From assembly GCF_001039355.2 (NCBI RefSeq), contig NW_019775412.1, forward strand, positions 186,001 to 250,000: 64,000 bases of DNA. The letters are read 5' to 3'. Positions 1 through 13,842 of this stretch are shown in pieces. The stretch's first letter is position 1; each line of letters opens with the position of its first letter. Under the pieces are notes generated by a model. That model had not been told where the DNA came from. It did not search any database and saw only the letters and a list, made by a program, of their open reading frames with translations. This DNA comes from Lingula anatina. Taxonomy: Eukaryota > Brachiopoda > Lingulata > Lingulida > Lingulidae. The position numbers and the translations under genes were made by a program.

Positions 1-684
1 AAATTCTTCTGAAGGATGAAGAAAGAAAGTCACAGTGAATCTGTGGGGGATGCTTTAGCTCTGAAAGATGTTTTTCTGTTTCCTGAGACAAAGATCTGAA
101 CAAAAATGTCTCGTCTGTTTTGAAGGTTCTGCCTTTGGATGGAAGGGCAGATGAAATCAGTTTACAGTAGATAGAAGAGGATGGAGACAATATGAAACAT
201 CTAGAATCAGAAAAAGAATCTATTTGACCAGTCTCCTAAGAGATAATTTCTGATGCCTTCTTCTGTACATCAAGGAGGATATCGAGTCTCAGCTGCCAGT
301 TAAATCTCAGGCTGACCATGCAAAGCCACTACGTATTGATAAAGCATGTATGCTGTGGTTAATGCATTTCTTCATAACTAAACCACGTCTATACAGAATA
401 CATTTTTTCCACTGCTAAAAGCTCTTGAACTATAATTAATTAGTAATTAATCCAGCAAGCCTGAGGGTAATAAGTCAAATTGTTATATTGAGTTAACAAT
501 GAAAAGTGCACAGCAACAATGCTGAAAACAACAACGACGGATGCAGGTGATAGCTATATGAACAGACAAAATGTCTGTACATAAAAAACTTATTTCTGCC
601 TCATTAAGAAAAGCATGAAACAACAATACATTTATCGATGATAATTTTAGACCTCAGTGGTGCAATCTTTGTAAGATCTCATTC

Positions 685-3600
685 TCATCTTTTCTTGTAC
701 ACACAGGGTTGTAGTTCAATCTTCGGAAGGTTTTTACTGTCCGTCTTCTTCACCTTTTCAAACTGGAACATCACAAACATTTTGTTTGATGTGTCCTGAA
801 ATTGTGCAAAATTTAGACTTCAAATATCTTATTCTCAAATTTAACATCAGCTTCTCATATACTAGTTTACAAAAATAAAAGCATAACTTAGTAAAATTAT
901 GTATCACATCTCGCTAATGGTCAAGTCTGGTTCAGAAGTAGTTCTCTCTCAGTTACAACATACATTTTTTTACAAGACGATTAAAATGCAACATTAAGCA
1001 TTCATATTTTCTTATCTGTAAAATTAAACTAAATTCTTTGTCATGCACATTTTATGAGGGAGCAGGGGCAAGCAGCTGAGGGGAAGGGGTTTCAATGCAA
1101 TTCTTATCATTATTGCTCTCCATCTTACTATACTTACTGTATGAAGCGAAGAAAACCCCATCTGTTCAACACTTTTAACAAATGCTCCAATTCTGTCAAA
1201 TCTGCTCACGACCTCTGCAATAAGCAGCTTGCCTCTTCAACAAAATCAATCTATTACATATAAAGTGAAAGGTAAAACAAGATTGCTTTGCTTCAAAGGA
1301 TTTACACTGATGCTCAAGCTTAAAAATCAAACATTTTAAGTTTTTTTCCCAAACATCCTGCCATTACCTTCTGTACTGCTAAAGACTATGATCTTAGGGC
1401 AAACAAACCTAATAACAAGCTAGAAACCCTTCCACTATTCATCATTCATCCACAGAAATTGACACACATGCATGCTGAACCCATTTCTGCTTCTGTTTGC
1501 ATGCCTATTTTCGGAAATGCATGTTTGGTTAACCCATTTATTGCATTCTGGTTACCCACGCATGTGCATAACAGGAAATAGGCATGCAAACACGACCAGC
1601 CGAAAAGCAGGAATGGGTTAACATGCGCACCATTATCTGTGGAAAGGTACACCACTCACCCCTTCTTTAACACCCTGTTGGCCTCCCTCAGGAAGTCTAC
1701 CAGGTTAGTCCCCATCAGCGCCAGACAGAATACCGCCACACCAACACTGCCATCTTTGAGAGGGGTCTGTAGAAAATCAATGTACGTGGAAAATTGGAAT
1801 TCATGTTAATGCTTTTTACTGTTATACCCACTGCTTGGTCAGATCTTCTTGAGACTGGAATGGTTTTTCATGAATGTTTGACAACCTAATTTTTTTTTAA
1901 CTTTAGTATTCATATCTCATAACTGGTAAAATCATGTATTACTAACTAGAGTGAGCCCAATTTTTCCCATTTCAAAATTGTAATGGAACTGCTAAATAGA
2001 TTGAAATAACATGCTTAAAATACAGAAAAACAATTTTACCTTAGCCATGTCACACACAGTGACATACTTGTTCACGGCAACCAGATCAAAGGAATGCACC
2101 TGATTGGATACAGACTGCGCTATCTTGGCATCTCCGCAGCCAAAATCTGCTACAACCTCATTGCTTGCTCTGTAGATGATGCAAAAATTAGAAATAAATT
2201 TAAGAGACCCATCTGACAAAACTGTGCTAAATAGTTTAATGTGAAAATTGTAAAGCAGATGTGTAGAGCTCAAGGGCCACAGAAATAACAGAAAAGAGAG
2301 ATAGGTTGTGTGCAGGCTGTTTCCTTTTATTTTTGCTAAGTATATACAGAAAATTGTCCTTCTATTACAGGAGCCAGAAAGTGCAAACAGTCATACAAAC
2401 TTACAAACACAAAGACCCACCAACATATTCAAAAACCTCCAAAGGGGGATTTCAAAGTAATAACAAAGAAGTTATACTATTGTGAAACAAAGTAAAAGAA
2501 AAGAGAATGCTCACTTACTTTTTCTTGATGAAGTCTATGATAGTATTAACTGGGCTCTGTGGCCATTTTTCCACTTGATTTTGGAAGCCGTCATGATAGG
2601 CCTGGAAAGCTTCTGGATCAGAGCGGAACATCTTCACTGCCTCCTCACTAGGTAGAGTGTAAAGCTGTTCATTCAAATAGCGGAACCTTCAGAAAATTAA
2701 AAAAATTATGAATTAAGTTTTCTACCTCTGGTAGCCAGGTTAAATTTCATTTGGCTTATGAAACATAAAAAAACTTACTTATCACATAATAGAAGAAGTT
2801 TTCTGGAAAAATATCAAGCAAATATTGTGTTTATGAAACTGATTACTTTCCTTAATTGTACTATTGCTCTTATATGGTTACCTTGCTGCATGAAGACGCT
2901 CCATCATCTTTTCACGAAGCACCTGTGACTTGTTTTGTGACTTGGACTGAGGCGAGAGAATCTCCTTGGTTTCAAATTTCTCTTCTTTCTTTGTGACCAT
3001 TTTAGTCTTCTTTTCTCCTGCATTGATTTCATCAGCCTGAAGCAGAGCCTTCACTTTATTTTTATCCAATCCAGTCTTAGACTTTGGAGCCAACTGAAGA
3101 TTATTCGAGTCATCTTTCTCAGCTACAGGTTGGCTGATGACATCCTTTGTCACCTTTCCCTTCAAAACCTTATGTTCTTTACCAGTTTTTCTTTCCCATT
3201 TATCCACTTTAGAAGATTTTCCTTTAGTCCTTTTTGAAACACTCTTCGCAGAAGCATTACCTAATTTTTCAACTTCTGCAAGTGTATTTCTTTCTACAGA
3301 ATATTTCTGCTTTTTTTCAGATGATTCACTACTTGTACTTTGTGCCATTTTGGTCCCATTAGAAAAGCCATTGCCATCACCAACTGATGCGCTCAGTTTT
3401 CTCTTCTTGTGATTTGTCACACTGTCAACAGCAGTGGCATTGTCCCTTTTGGACATATTGTTGTCCTTCATTTCATCCCCAGGACGTTCTTTCTTCCTCT
3501 TTAAACTACTTTTGCTCAAGTTTGTTTCAATGCAAGCACCTTTTGGCACAGTTTCAGTTTTCAGTTGTTTTTCATCAGCCTGTCGTGATCCTTCTTTAGA

Positions 3601-4501
3601 ATTAATCACAAAATCTCCTTTATTTGCATTGCCTGTTGAAGCACTCTTTTCCCTCTGCTGTGCTTCCCACAAATCTTTATATTTGTTTTTCTTAGCTTTT
3701 CTTTTTCTCTTCTTTTTCTTGGGAAGAGAGGGCCGAGTTGTGTTGGATGCTTCAGCTTTCTTCTGAGTTTGTGTTACTGTGGTGTCCTTTCCACCTGAAC
3801 TTTCATCATTCACAGTCTCTTTCTTATTCTTGTCAAAGTCTTTGTATTTATTTCTTTTTTTCTTATTTTTATTGATATCATTTTGAGACTTTTCCAAATT
3901 TTTGTGTTTCTTATTCAATTTAAACTTTGGCACAGATTCTCCCCCATTTGTCGTCATTTTCGCAGTGGGTTTGTGAATTTTCTTCACTTTTGCTACCATA
4001 GCACTATTTTGCACGTGACTTGTACTCTTTCCCTGCAATGATCCTGGACTCCCAACTTTGTGTTTCTTCTTAGAAAGGCTGTCAACTTGCCCTAATGGTC
4101 TCTTTTTGGTTTTCTTTTGACTGGCACTAATCTCATCTGAACCTGAATGGTCTGTATTAAGATGTGGCTTCTTTTTCTTCTTTTCCTGAAAAAAAAAAGA
4201 CACATTATAAAATGTGGTTTCTAAAGATATAATTTAAACAAATGTGAAATGTGATTTATATAAGACTTTCAACATTAATTGCATTTCAATTTCCTAGGGT
4301 TTAAAAATGAAGGATATAGAACCAGACTAAAATGTAAAATCCCATATTTCATTTTTAGATTGGGGGCACACGTTAAATACTCTAAATAAAATAAAAATTT
4401 TTAAGGTTTATATAAAGTACATTTTCTTTACTCTTGCCAAACAAACTGTGGTCTAGTTGGTTTGCAGATCTATCAACATCCCAAACCTCTGCTTCAAACA
4501 T
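685..4501 (-). CDS. RRP8: RRP8 (ribosomal RNA-processing protein 8 / nucleomethylin), 7 coding exons
   Basis: SAM-dependent rRNA base methyltransferase of the nucleolus; family members make m1A in large-subunit rRNA, and the vertebrate protein is also in the eNoSC silencing complex. Exons on the minus strand in transcript order: 4501-4421, 4185-2882, 2686-2519, 2169-2040, 1766-1660, 1234-1138, 795-685; total 1998 nt, 665 aa, in frame throughout. The start MFEAEVWD resembles the vertebrate start MFEEPEW. Exon 2 encodes about 435 residues of Lys/Ser-rich, low-complexity sequence, as in the family's variable N-terminus but longer than in human. The C-terminal domain is highly conserved: [17 protein letters not shown], then SAM motif [10 protein letters not shown] (about residue 525), [39 protein letters not shown], and the end LQPCVYKKR. 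The first intron's donor (AAT|GTACTT) is weak, but it is the one that keeps frame. An acceptor-like tract just 5' of the ATG suggests an upstream noncoding exon. Divergent neighbour is ILK. Confidence 0.95.
1465..1630. repeat. Hairpin-forming inverted repeat in RRP8 intron
   Basis: The left arm (about 1465-1512) carries AACCCATTTCTGCTT and GTTTGCATGCCTATTT; the right arm (about 1574-1630) carries the complements AAATAGGCATGCAAAC and AAGCAGGAATGGGTT. The loop itself repeats GGTTAACCCATTT. Likely a small MITE or fragment between RRP8 exons 5 and 6. Confidence 0.6.
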
Positions 4502-5341
4502 CCTGAAAAAGGAGGCAAAATACTAATAAATATATATATTGGATATTTACTACTACCCCCCCCCCCCCCATTCACATCCCCACCCCAACAGGATTAAAAA
4601 ATAAATAAAATTTTGGTGTTTATTATTTAGCCTTGTTCAACAGAGGTCAGCGTCTAGATAAGTACAACAGACTGTACAATTAACCTCCTTGAGTGTAATT
4701 TAAGCCTTACACACCGATGCCCTACATTTTCTCAGCTAGCGACCTTGCTGCACGCTCCTCGTTTTTATCACTTTATGGAAAGATAGTCTAGTGCAATTTT
4801 GAGAGTCCCAATCACGGTAAATACAGTGTAACACCAATGTAAACCAACCTTAAACCTTGCCAACCCTTGCTGGTGGTATAAAAAAGAAAGCAAAATGCTG
4901 TTCTCAAAACATTTTTTCGCTGCTCTGCATTCGCACGTGCTACTGACCGTAAGTGCCTGAAACCGGAAGTAAATATGCGTGTGGAAAGGTGCGCGCAGCT
5001 CGCTAGATAGAGGGAGTGGGAATCAAGACAGTTGTAATTAGATTGCTTTTGTTTTCAGCTGCTATTCTGATTACATAGACGTAGTGTTTCATTGATTAGT
5101 GGATATTTACGTCGTGAATATAACAGCCATTAGGGATTTACGACACTTGGATAGTTACGATCAGAAGAATACACACAGTCGACCAGCAGATTTGTCGATT
5201 TCAGCCACACACGATATAGCTGAACTTGACTCGGAAGCAGCAGCATACCTGACATACTTATGCCAACTTCATGGTGGATTCTTGTTTGTGACTGTTACTG
5301 AATGACCTCTAGGACAAATATTGAACTGTTTTTCACACAGA
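4502..5341. promoter_or_regulatory. Bidirectional RRP8/ILK promoter region
   Basis: The two start codons face away from each other across about 840 bp with no coding sequence recognised. The stretch contains CACGTG (4934-4939) and an ETS/GABP-type CCGGAAGT (4963-4970), the kind of elements common in TATA-less housekeeping divergent promoters; no clear TATA box was seen. A C homopolymer lies at 4555-4570. The 5' UTR of ILK must occupy the right part. An ORF-like stretch at 5099-5305 has no ATG at its start and is treated as UTR. Transcription start sites are not determinable from sequence. Confidence 0.6.
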
Positions 5342-8300
5342 ATGGATGACATCTTTACACAGGTTCGGGAAGGGAACGCGTTTCACGTGAGAGTGTGGTT
5401 AGACAACACAGAGAATGATCTAAACCAAGGGTAAGAATAAAAATAAATTCCTAGAATTAGAAGACTTGCACTATGCTAGCATTGGGTGTTAAAACTGCGG
5501 TCGTGTTTACAATAGGATTTACTAGGTTTTGGAATGGACTTATTTGTACTGAAGAAGCTTGTGAAGTTGTTTACTGAGTGTGTGTGTGTGTGGGTTGGGG
5601 GGGGGGGGGGCAGGGTATAATTTGAATGTGAGTCTCGGCAGTCATTGTGGTATCCAGAGCACCAAGTAACTGTTTTGCAATCTCCAGCACACTTAGCAAC
5701 CTAGCACAAACATGCATTATAATATTAGTTTTCAGATATATATTCATGTACTAAATAAGAATGCTACAGGTATATACTAGTACTGTATATAAGTCATGAA
5801 GTCCTGAATTTCCAAATAGCATCACCACCTCCCCCTTTTTCGCCTCCTTGCTCCCCCATTCCCCCCGTCCACTACCATTCATTTTCCCTCCTTTGCAGCA
5901 GTGTAAAAATGTGACTGGGTGTGCATGGTAAATTCTGTAAAGTAATATTAGATTGTGTACATTTTCATAGGGGAGTCACTTCAGATAATAGCATTTACTG
6001 GGTTCATTTGGTTGAGCTCACTGTGAGCTTGTATTTTGCTAATTGGACATTCCTTGTAGGTGAACACACATGTAGCTAGTGGACATTAGAACTGCCCATT
6101 TTTACAGCAGGTTAAATGAAAATGACTGTTATATTGGTGCATAAATATTAGAGATTTAAATGTGTCAGTCTTAATATTGAAATGGGGAGAGGGGTGGAGT
6201 CTCTTCCTTCCTCATTTCTGGCTTTAAATGAATCATTTGTAATATTTACCCTTGCCTGCCTAGCTTCAGGGAGTAACTTAAATGTAGAAAAAAAACAATA
6301 ATGTGTTTTGCAGTTTGCACCATCAGCCAAAGCAGTTACTCTCCTATAGAGGGTCGGTCTCTGGGTTCGTATAAAAAAGATTGCATTTTATATAGCACTA
6401 ACCCACTATAAGACCTAAAGGGCTAGTATCCTAACACATTTGTGGCACTTACTGTAAGTTTTGAAAATCCTCATGATCATTTGTTACTTGTAAAATATAA
6501 ATTATGTACCATTAAAACCAGTGAAATTGGGCGTTGAGCTTGTTTAATATATTAAACCACATATATACCAGTCACCACAAATGCCAGCAGCTTTAGGAAG
6601 TCTATATAGTGCTATGATTTCAGTTGATATGAGTCAGGAAATGTGCAAGATAGAGCTTTCCACCCTTCTTAGCCAAGTAGCAGGTTGATTTATTTCAGTA
6701 AAAAACATAAACAGTTTATCATATATATTTTTTCTGTGTATATTCATGTAGTGGGAAGGGTAGGGAGGGGAGGACACTGGTAGATACACTAAAAGATTTT
6801 TCGCCTCTGTTTTCTCCTTAAAAGATGGAAAATGGCCATCACCACCTTCAATAATCTCGCTTACTAGTAAGTATCTATCTTAGTATTTTATCCATTTATT
6901 GTGCCGCTTGGTCATCAAGGTGTTCCTGCTCGAGCAACACAGGGTGACTCCCACTCTCGCCACCAACACCAACCACTTATTGAAGCAAGCAAATAATTTC
7001 TTCCTCTCCTTCCATATAGCAACTATAAATTTATTTATAAGAAAGGTACAGTATACAGCAAATAGGAATGGTTTTCTGTAAGAAATAATTTTATTCAGGT
7101 AAAGAAAATGGAACCCTTCCAATATCTGCCTACTTAAACCAGTCTGATTCAATTACTGTCTGCCTCTGTCTCAGTTTTCCTCATATGGCTGTTTATCTAC
7201 TAGAAGTCTGACTGGGTCAGGGTCCCTGCAGGGAAATGGCAAGCTGTTTGATTGAATTAGATATCAGAGGGCAATTCATATTTGCCAATTGTGATTAGAA
7301 AAAGCTAGATTTACAGGCTGGGCCTAGAAACAATTAGAGGGGAAAATGGCTTGGTGGAAAATTTTTTGTGGTTTTATCCCTTTCTGTCTTAGTTGATGGT
7401 TTTTATTACAACTGCACTGCATCAGTCGATTGTGGCTTTTATTCCACATGCAAAGTTGAAAAACACATTTTTTTTGTTCAGTTTAATAATTATGAATTTT
7501 TTATGGCATTAGGGAGTCACCTGGACAATATGAATTGAACCTTGAATAGAAATGCATAATTACTGGTATTAAAAGTGGCTGGAAATATATTGTTTTGTAT
7601 GTTTGAACTGAAATCTTACAGTATCTGAAAATCCTTGCATAGTTCATACTGTTTTCTTTTATGTGCATGTTACATTTTTAGAAGCAGGAGAGAGAAAAAG
7701 AAAACACCACATAACTATACTAATCATCTTACTTGATACTACCACACTGTTTTAAAAAAGCTGTGGCCTAACCACTTCAGCAGTTTTACAAGGCACTACA
7801 TGCAATGGCTTGTGTGGGCTTGTTTGTTTTTTTTTTTCATCTTAAATGCCATTTGATTACTGGATAATAAGAACATGAGAAAGAACTGTTCTTTATCCAA
7901 GTTGATGACTTCTTTTTAATTTATCAGTTTAAGATGTTGGGTACCCTCCCTTGCTTCTTCAATTTGTTGAAATTGTGCAGGATGGATAACAACATCTTGT
8001 AGATATTCTCTAGTCATTTGGGATCTCCATATGACTGGTCATTTAACATGGATGTTTATGTTAATTTTTTTCACTCTGAATGAAAATTATTTTAAGTTAT
8101 ATTTCCCAAGTGTATTTTATAATTATTACAGAGAAAAGGGGCAAGTGAAAATTAGGTCCAAGATCGATTTTTTTTATGACTGCTTGGCAATCAAGGAACT
8201 TAAAATGAGAGCTATAGTTTTTATTGGGGGAGGGGGGGGGCAGATGTTTAAAATTTGTGAGTAATTATGGTAACATGTGGACAGACAGCTGTTAGTGCCC

Positions 8301-8900
8301 TCTTCATTAAGCCCAGGTGTGTTAAAACCTATGAACTTCCCCAGAGTAGTGTGTTTGATCTATAGCTCCTGGGAGCAGTGCTGGATGCTGAAAGAATTAA
8401 CTAAACTCATTACTTCAGATGTTCCGTTTTTTCATGTTTCATTGCCCCATTTTATAAAAGATAATGGTCCATGCTAATGCTACAAGTCAAACTTGTGTTG
8501 AGAGCCAACAGATACTAGTATATTAATTGTACCATTCTGTGCTCAATAAACATCAGTATTATTATTTTACATAACAAAAAAATGAGGTTGAAATACCTCA
8601 TTTCAAAATGGAGATGTTAGGAATTTACATTATGATTTTCAAAGCAGAAGCAGGTGAGGGCTGGTTGAATTATTTTTATAAGAATTATAAGTAGTTGGCA
8701 AACTGAATTGATGGAAGAGCAATGTATTGGAAATAATAAGAAATCCAGGAGGTTAGTTTATAAATCATCATATTTCTGTCTCTGTTTAATGTTATAAACA
8801 TAATAGATGAGGAATTCAGTGGTATAAGTTTTGCATTACTGACATAAGTTGTATTTTACGAAAGTTATTTATGCCAGCACTATCATAGTATATATTACTA

Positions 8901-8978
<78 letters not shown>

Positions 8979-11900
8979 ATATACTGTACATTATAACTTT
9001 AATGATTACAAACACATGGTTTCTAGAAGACCCTGCCAATGGCAATATCTGTTAGTTTTGATTGATGTGCGGCATACCTGGAGTAGTATAGGCTCACTTT
9101 GTACTGCTCTCTGACACACTTTTACCTCATCAGCTGTACATCCATCTTCACAGCTCTGGTTCAGCCCATATTGTCCTGTCCTGGTTTACTATAAAATGCC
9201 AGAACAGTAATAAAATGGGAGGTTCAGATGTTTTTGGTTAGTCTGTTTTATAATGTCTGCTAGCTATTAGTTCTTATAATTACTTGGTGTGGTGGCCATA
9301 TTATTATGTCAGTCAATCAGCTTTAAAAAAAGTCAGAACATTGTTTTAATATCATTATTTTCACATTCCCAGGATTACTTTTCTGCTAATTCATACAAAA
9401 AAAAATGAAATTATGAATTTTTTCATGAGAACAATTACTGTGGAAAATGGGCAGGGCTTGTATAAAAAATGTTCTAAATTGTCCATTACTTTCCTGAGCA
9501 ACGTGTAGTACCAAATCCTGTTTTTTTTATCTAATTCAGAGTCACTCACCATAGAGGATAATGCATGATTTATCTTATAAAAATGCATGATGTTTCTATA
9601 AACCCTGTGTTATTCCAGAGATGACCACAGGTTCAGTCTGCTCCACTGGGCGTCCAGAGAGGGACGCACTAACATTGTGGACATGCTGATACAGCGAGGA
9701 GCGCGTATTAATGCCACTAACATGGGAGACGACACAGCCCTCCACCTTGCTGCCAGCCATGGCCACAGAGATATCGTACTCATGGTAAGATTCAAGGCTT
9801 TAAGAGGAGCAATTTTGACTGGTGTTTATATTTGTATTGATGGCACTCATGTATGTAACTGGGCAATTAGTTGTAAATGCAGCAAAGTTAGCAAATGTAC
9901 AAGTCTTTTTCACAAAAGTCTCATATTAATATTGTATTATGATTGAAGTGCTGTGTCCCTTTTCTTCCAGCTTCTCCACAACAAGGCCAACATCAATGCT
10001 ATCAATGAACACGGGAATACCCCTCTCCACTACTCCTGCTTCTGGTCACAAGACATTATCTCAGAGGTAGGCTCTCACTGGTTTGAGTTTTTCTCAAAGG
10101 TTTTATATTGGGCTTTGTCTTCAGACTGTATTAAATTGTGGGGTGGAGAGAGGAGAGAGAAAGAGAGAGGTGTTGGAGGGAAAACTGAGAAAGAATCAGT
10201 TCAGAAAGGTCATAGACGTGGCATTATGAAAGGACATTGGGACACCTTATTAAATCGTGTCTATTTCTTCTCAACAGGATCTGGTGAACAATGGTGCTTT
10301 AGTGTCAATGTGCAACAAGTTTGGAGAGACGCCTTTAGACAAGGCCAAACCCAGAATGGCAAAGATACTCAAAGGTGAGTGTGTCATACTGGTGCTGCCA
10401 TCTAGTGGGGCCTATTTATGATAATATCCGGTTTTATGAGGAAAATCAAGGAAATTATTTTGTAAGCTGAGAGCCTGAGTGTATCTGTATTGATGGCACC
10501 AGTGTAAAAATCTTATTTTTTCTCAAATGAAATGTGTGTTCAATTAGATAAAAAAAAATTCAATCTCTAGTATATTATTATATAACCTTAACATTGTTGT
10601 ACATGGTAAAAATTGATGTTTTTAGATTATTAAATTGAAATACACATAATAAAATCATAATGAGATTGTGTATTTACTGTATGTTAACCCTATGTATATA
10701 ATACTGTTATTTAACACAAAGTGTATGTCTTTGTTTTATATCTAGTTTTCTGTTCTTTATTTCAGACCGTGCTGTTGCCCTAGGACAAGACCTGAACAGA
10801 ATTCCGTTCAAGGACAGGAGTTGGTTGGGATATAAGACCAGAAGCCGTGAGTTTAAGTTCAAATCAGTATTGCTAATATGCATTGTTGCCTTGTGGATAG
10901 CATTAAAGAAAAAATTAAGAACCAGAAACAGGTTGTTTTTTCTTGGAACATCTTGTGGTACTTATTTAAGCAGAAAAGTATCGGTTACTAGTAGTTGTAC
11001 ATTGTCTATTGAAATGATAATGAGTCAGTGTGTGAAAGAAGTCATGGGAACAAAAGTGGTTCTGCAGCTTAAAGCTAGCAGCACAGACCTGTCCACAGGT
11101 GTCACAGGAACCACTGTGTACTTCTTGTTACACAGTCAGTGTGTATGCAGAGTTCATGAATTGATTGGTTTTTTCCAGGTGATGCCACGCTGTCCAGGAA
11201 CGCAGGAATTGACATCTCTCAACTGGCCCTCACTCAACAGATCAGCAACACTCATTCTGGGAGTGTAAGTACTAGTAGATGTGCAGGGGCAGGGTGGATT
11301 TTTTATGGCAAATTATCTTTGGTATTAGACAAGATTTTGATAATGTTACAAAATGTAAAACATCCTTTCACTTAAAAAAAGAGGCTGCTTAATGACAAAT
11401 AAATAAAATGCATAAAATTAAGATTTTAAGATGTGAAAAATGTTGGAAACTTGCAAATTTTTAAGGTTCCTCTTTTTAAGGAATAACCCCTTTTATGTAA
11501 TAAAAATAAACTTTGGGAATTGCTTCATTTTTAATGAAATGCGACTTAGTATTTTGATGCTACTGCAGGTGTGGAGGGGGACTTGGCAAGGGAATGATAT
11601 CGTAGCCAAAATCTTGAAAGTCCAAGAAGTAACATCACGCATTGCTAGAGACTTTATGGAAGAATTTCCAAGACTAAGGTGGGTGACAGTTTCCTAGAAT
11701 GCAATGGAGGGGGAGGGGGTGTAATCTCTTCACTTTGTCTGAACATATAAAGAATTTCTTTTTCTGTTGTGAAAAGTGCTTTTTGTGTATAACACTAGTT
11801 TTTACAATCAGAATTGAATAAAATTTGAATTAAAAGAAATATTTGCCCTTTGAATATTGTTTTAATCTTTTTTCAGTTTATATCGTTTAAAATAAATTAT

Positions 11901-13795
11901 TTTTTTAACTGAGAAAAAAATAACACACAAGAAAATGAGTTCAAAATAAGTATTGAATAGCAGGTTTATAAACTAAAGCACAATTGTTTTACAATACAGG
12001 TAATGAATTTTGCTTTTATTTCAGAATCTTCAACCACCCTAATATTCTCCCAGTGCTGGGCGCATGCAATGATCCTCAAAACCTGATTGTAATCAGCCAG
12101 TTTATGCCCTTTGGTTCTCTCTATAATGTACTTCATGAAGAAACTGGTATGGATGCCATTCTGGTGCTTTGTAGAACTTATAGAAGTGAAAAGACATTTG
12201 TAACCTCGGTTTTATGGAAGAAATGGCTTTCATTACACATTCTAGTGTTTATATTTAGACCGTGTTTGCAGTTTGGAAACTGTTGCACTGGTATTTTAAA
12301 TATGTAACAATATTGCTATCAATCATTTACAATTTACTGTCAATACAAAATTACTGTGTTTGCACTTGTACTTTAGTATTACTGATTTATAACATCAAGT
12401 CTAGTCTATCAAAGCCATAAATATTATGAAATGTTTGTCAGTTATTTTTGCAGAGCTGATAAGGTGAACAATAACTAATGTAGGTTATTTACTTTACAGT
12501 GTTGTTTTGTGGTTTATGGTGCACATTTTATCATCCCATCTTGTTGTGTTTTAGGGTTGGTCATAGACCAGAATCAGGCCTTGAGATTTTCTCTGGACGT
12601 TGCCCGTGGCATGGAATTCCTTCACACATTAGAACCCATGGTCCCAAACTTCTACTTAACTAGTCGTCATGTGCTGGTATGTAGATCTTTAGATGATTGG
12701 GTTTCACATTAAAAGGAATAGCCTGCCCATTGTTAAGATTCTGATCGATTGTTTTTGCATTGGCGCTGGTTTTAATTAAGATGGGAGTACATATTTTATA
12801 GCCCAGTGTGAATTTCTCAGACTATTCATCATTGTTAACCTGGTGATTCTTATACCTGAGAGAGGTGGACTATAAATTTAAGAAAGGGGAAGAAGGGGAT
12901 TTTCTAGCTGCCCAACTCCTGGAGAATTATTTTGGAAGAAAAGTAGTTTGGGGAAAATTAGAAGTATGAAACATGATTTTGAGGACCAGAAAGAAAGTTT
13001 TTGTTAGAGAGAAGAGGACAAGGTTTGTTGGTTTGTTTTTCAAAAAGTGGAACATGAGGAGGGGGTAGAGGGGTTAATTTTTTGGAGATATGAAACTTTT
13101 TCAAAATGCCTGAGCTTTTATGAGAGATTAAATATCTTTAGATAATTACCATATTTGTATATTAAAATGGAAATCCCCCCTTTCTTTTGTCCTTGCAGCA
13201 AAAGTATATAATTTCAAAATTGTGTACTTGGAAGTCGGTGAAGTGGAGAATACAGATTTAAAACAATGTGAAATTCCATCTTTAACACCTTTCTCTCTCA
13301 TGACATAATACTTCTATCTGTCACTAGTATTAAATGCCTAGCATTGTAATAGTTTTGTACACTGAAAAAAAAATACAAGTAAATCTGACAAATAAGCCAA
13401 CTTCCTCTTATCTATTCTTCTTTCTAAGACTTTGTGTAACTTTCAAAACTTTTCATTATTAACTTTAACTTTCAGCTTCTGTCTGTTATCTGTCTGTTAC
13501 TCTTTGCTGTGTCCTTTATTTTTCTGTGCACAGATTGATGAAGATCTTGCCAAAATAAATATTGATGATCCCAAATATATGCGAGAGGGTGCCGTGAATG
13601 GGGTAAAGTCAATATCAGAACATATTGCCTGGTTTGCTGTGAGATAGAATTTTATTCATACTAACCTTTTCCCTCTTATGATGAAGGAAAAACATCACTT
13701 AGGAATTTAGGCTTTGATAGACTGTATCAGGCATTGCTATTGTTTGATTGAAAGATAAAAGGTGTTAAAGTTTGTCTATCAGTATATTTGTTCTT

Positions 13796-13842
<47 letters not shown>

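Noticed and set aside
3137-3766. Several plus-strand open frames opposite RRP8 exon 2
   Set aside because: They are antisense shadows of the Lys-rich RRP8 exon, giving Phe/Leu-rich nonsense without splice or start context.
5099-5305. 68-aa frame just upstream of ILK
   Set aside because: Begins at GTG rather than ATG and lies in the ILK 5' UTR region; no conserved features.
10825-11268. 147-aa frame overlapping ILK exons 5 and 6
   Set aside because: Mostly intron translation; the real ILK exons end at 10846 and resume at 11179 in a different frame.
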